From an uncultured Ruminococcus sp. (lineage in GTDB: Bacteria > Bacillota > Clostridia > Oscillospirales > Ruminococcaceae): 6,329 nt of DNA. Under the pieces are notes generated by a model. That model made no database searches and was not told where the DNA came from. It saw only the letters and a program-made list of their open reading frames with translations. Position numbers and translations under genes: made by a program. Numbering within the stretch: position 1 is the stretch's first letter; every line of letters begins with the position of its first letter. Shown here piece by piece: positions 5,553 to 6,329 of the stretch. The stretch spans positions 1 through 6,329 of the forward strand of contig CAMOEP010000143.1 of the NCBI GenBank assembly GCA_946612185.1. Direction: 5' to 3'.

Positions 5553-5933
5553 ATGCTTGAAATACAGGAAAGATTCGACACCGCCGGTTATGAGCGCATA
5601 ATCGAGCGTGCAGGAGATGCACTTGTCCATATCACAGAAGCCATTGACAAGGGTCAGTCTATAGGATTTATTGCCTACTCCTACGGCGCTGAGGAAACTA
5701 CTGTATACGACTACAGCGACAGCGGAGAACTTATGCTCTGCGACGGTCTGGTAAGGTCGGTAATGTTCAAAAGCGCCCTGAAAGGCATAGGCAGACTTGT
5801 TTTCAACCTGGAGGACAAGGAAAAGGAAGTCCCCCTGCGCAAACTCCGGTTCCTCACCGAGGGAAGCTGCGTATGCGAGGACATCGACAGCTATATGAAC
5901 GGCTGCCAGAACTGTAAAAGCAAACAGAAGTAA
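5553..5933 (+). CDS. Hypothetical protein with C-terminal cysteine cluster
   Basis: I do not recognise this 126-residue protein. It is predicted soluble, with no signal peptide or membrane segment. The N-terminal part (about 1-33) looks helical, followed by probable beta strands (IGFIAYSYG 37-45, TTVYDYSDSGELMLCDG 49-65) and a mixed region to about 101. The C-terminus carries C106-x-C108-x9-C118-x2-C121 followed by a basic tail, a spacing that could bind zinc or another metal; this is inference. The ATG lies 4 bases after the rluB stop with only a weak purine-rich stretch ahead, so translation is probably coupled to rluB. Codon use and composition match its neighbours, supporting a real gene. 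It may be a lineage-restricted protein. Confidence 0.75.
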   Translation: MLEIQERFDTAGYERIIERAGDALVHITEAIDKGQSIGFIAYSYGAEETTVYDYSDSGELMLCDGLVRSVMFKSALKGIGRLVFNLEDKEKEVPLRKLRFLTEGSCVCEDIDSYMNGCQNCKSKQK

Positions 5934-5936
5934 TTG

Positions 5937-5943
5937 AAAGGAG
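5937..5943 (+). promoter_or_regulatory. Ribosome binding site of metA
   Basis: AAAGGAG lies 9 bases before the ATG at 5953, in the 19-base gap after the preceding stop codon. The gap is too short to hold a SAM (S-box) or other riboswitch or a terminator. Confidence 0.8.
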
Positions 5944-5952
5944 CGATTTGAA

Positions 5953-6329
5953 ATGCCCATACGCATTTCATCTGAACTTCCGGCATTCAAAACGCTTGGA
6001 GAAGAGAATATATTCGTAATGTCAAAGGAACGTGCGGAGCATCAGGATATCCGTCCTTTGAAAGTCATTATCCTGAATATCATGCCGAAGAAGATAGAGA
6101 CTGAGTGTCAGCTTCTCAGACTGCTCAGTAATACCCCTTTGCAGGTTGATATAGATCTTCTTCAGATGGCGTCCCATGTTTCCCGGAATACCTCCCGTCA
6201 CCACCTTGAAGCCTTCTACAAGACCTTCGACGAGATAAAAAATGACCGCTACGACGGTATGATCGTAACGGGTGCGCCTGTGGAACTTTTAGAGTACGAA
6301 CAGGTGGACTACTGGGAGGAGATAACCAA
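5953..6329 (+). CDS. metA: Homoserine O-acyltransferase MetA, likely O-acetyltransferase (partial)
   Basis: The first 125 codons are present and the gene runs off the right edge; full-length members are about 300 residues. MetA acylates the hydroxyl of homoserine, the first committed step to methionine, in the cytoplasm. The N-terminus is highly family-typical: [10 protein letters not shown] (1-10), EENIFVM (17-23), [20 protein letters not shown] (31-50), [17 protein letters not shown] (54-70), [13 protein letters not shown] (83-95) and [20 protein letters not shown] (101-120). Residue 111 is Glu, whereas E. coli MetA has Gly there. In published work on this family Glu111 goes with acetyl-CoA and Gly with succinyl-CoA, so the product is predicted to be O-acetylhomoserine. 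The catalytic cysteine (about 142) and His/Glu lie beyond the window. It is co-directional with the cluster, with no promoter of its own seen. Confidence 0.95.
   Translation, partial: MPIRISSELPAFKTLGEENIFVMSKERAEHQDIRPLKVIILNIMPKKIETECQLLRLLSNTPLQVDIDLLQMASHVSRNTSRHHLEAFYKTFDEIKNDRYDGMIVTGAPVELLEYEQVDYWEEIT

Noticed and set aside
5529..5990. 153-codon minus-strand frame over the hypothetical gene
   Set aside because: It spans the 3' end of rluB, the hypothetical gene and the start of metA, all in good + strand context; no minus-strand promoter or binding site was seen.

Overview
The window looks like a stretch of chromosome from a spore-forming or formerly spore-forming Gram-positive anaerobe of the Clostridia, most like Ruminococcus/Oscillospiraceae. 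That placement rests on gene content and order (scpA-scpB, a YtfI/YtfJ pair, a D-Ala-D-Ala carboxypeptidase, rluB), on strong GGAGG-type ribosome binding sites, and on roughly balanced base composition. It is an inference from memory of these families, since no search could be run.

Layout: positions 1-279 are non-coding and end in a good sigma-A-type promoter (199-227, extended -10) followed by two small inverted repeats in the leader. From 280 to the right edge everything is on the + strand and tightly packed: an M50/site-2-protease-like membrane protein (280-966) with a degenerate active site; scpA (968-1717); scpB (1690-2259, overlapping scpA by 28 bp); a DUF2953/YtfI-like membrane protein with a very acidic linker (2283-3188); ytfJ/GerW family (3194-3604); a secreted D-alanyl-D-alanine carboxypeptidase (preferred start 3673, to 4803); rluB (4817-5548); an unrecognised 126-residue protein with a C-terminal cysteine cluster (5553-5933); and the first 125 codons of metA (5953 to the edge). 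I see no terminator between any of these genes. The largest gap is 68 nt before the carboxypeptidase, so a single long transcript from the promoter at about 222 is plausible.

How they fit together: ScpA and ScpB are the non-SMC subunits of the SMC condensin. YtfI/YtfJ and the carboxypeptidase are linked to spore formation and peptidoglycan (cortex) in relatives. RluB modifies 23S rRNA. MetA starts methionine synthesis from homoserine. In B. subtilis the comparable region runs scpA-scpB-ypuI-dacB-spmA-spmB-rluB, so this is a known type of neighbourhood with differences: ytfI-ytfJ is inserted and spmA-spmB are missing.

No mobile element, CRISPR array, tRNA or rRNA was seen. This is mostly a conserved housekeeping locus and I found no convincing new system. 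The most notable point is the M50-like protein, whose HExxH motif reads T-N-S-A-K, suggesting a pseudoprotease kept as the first gene of a chromosome-segregation/sporulation operon.
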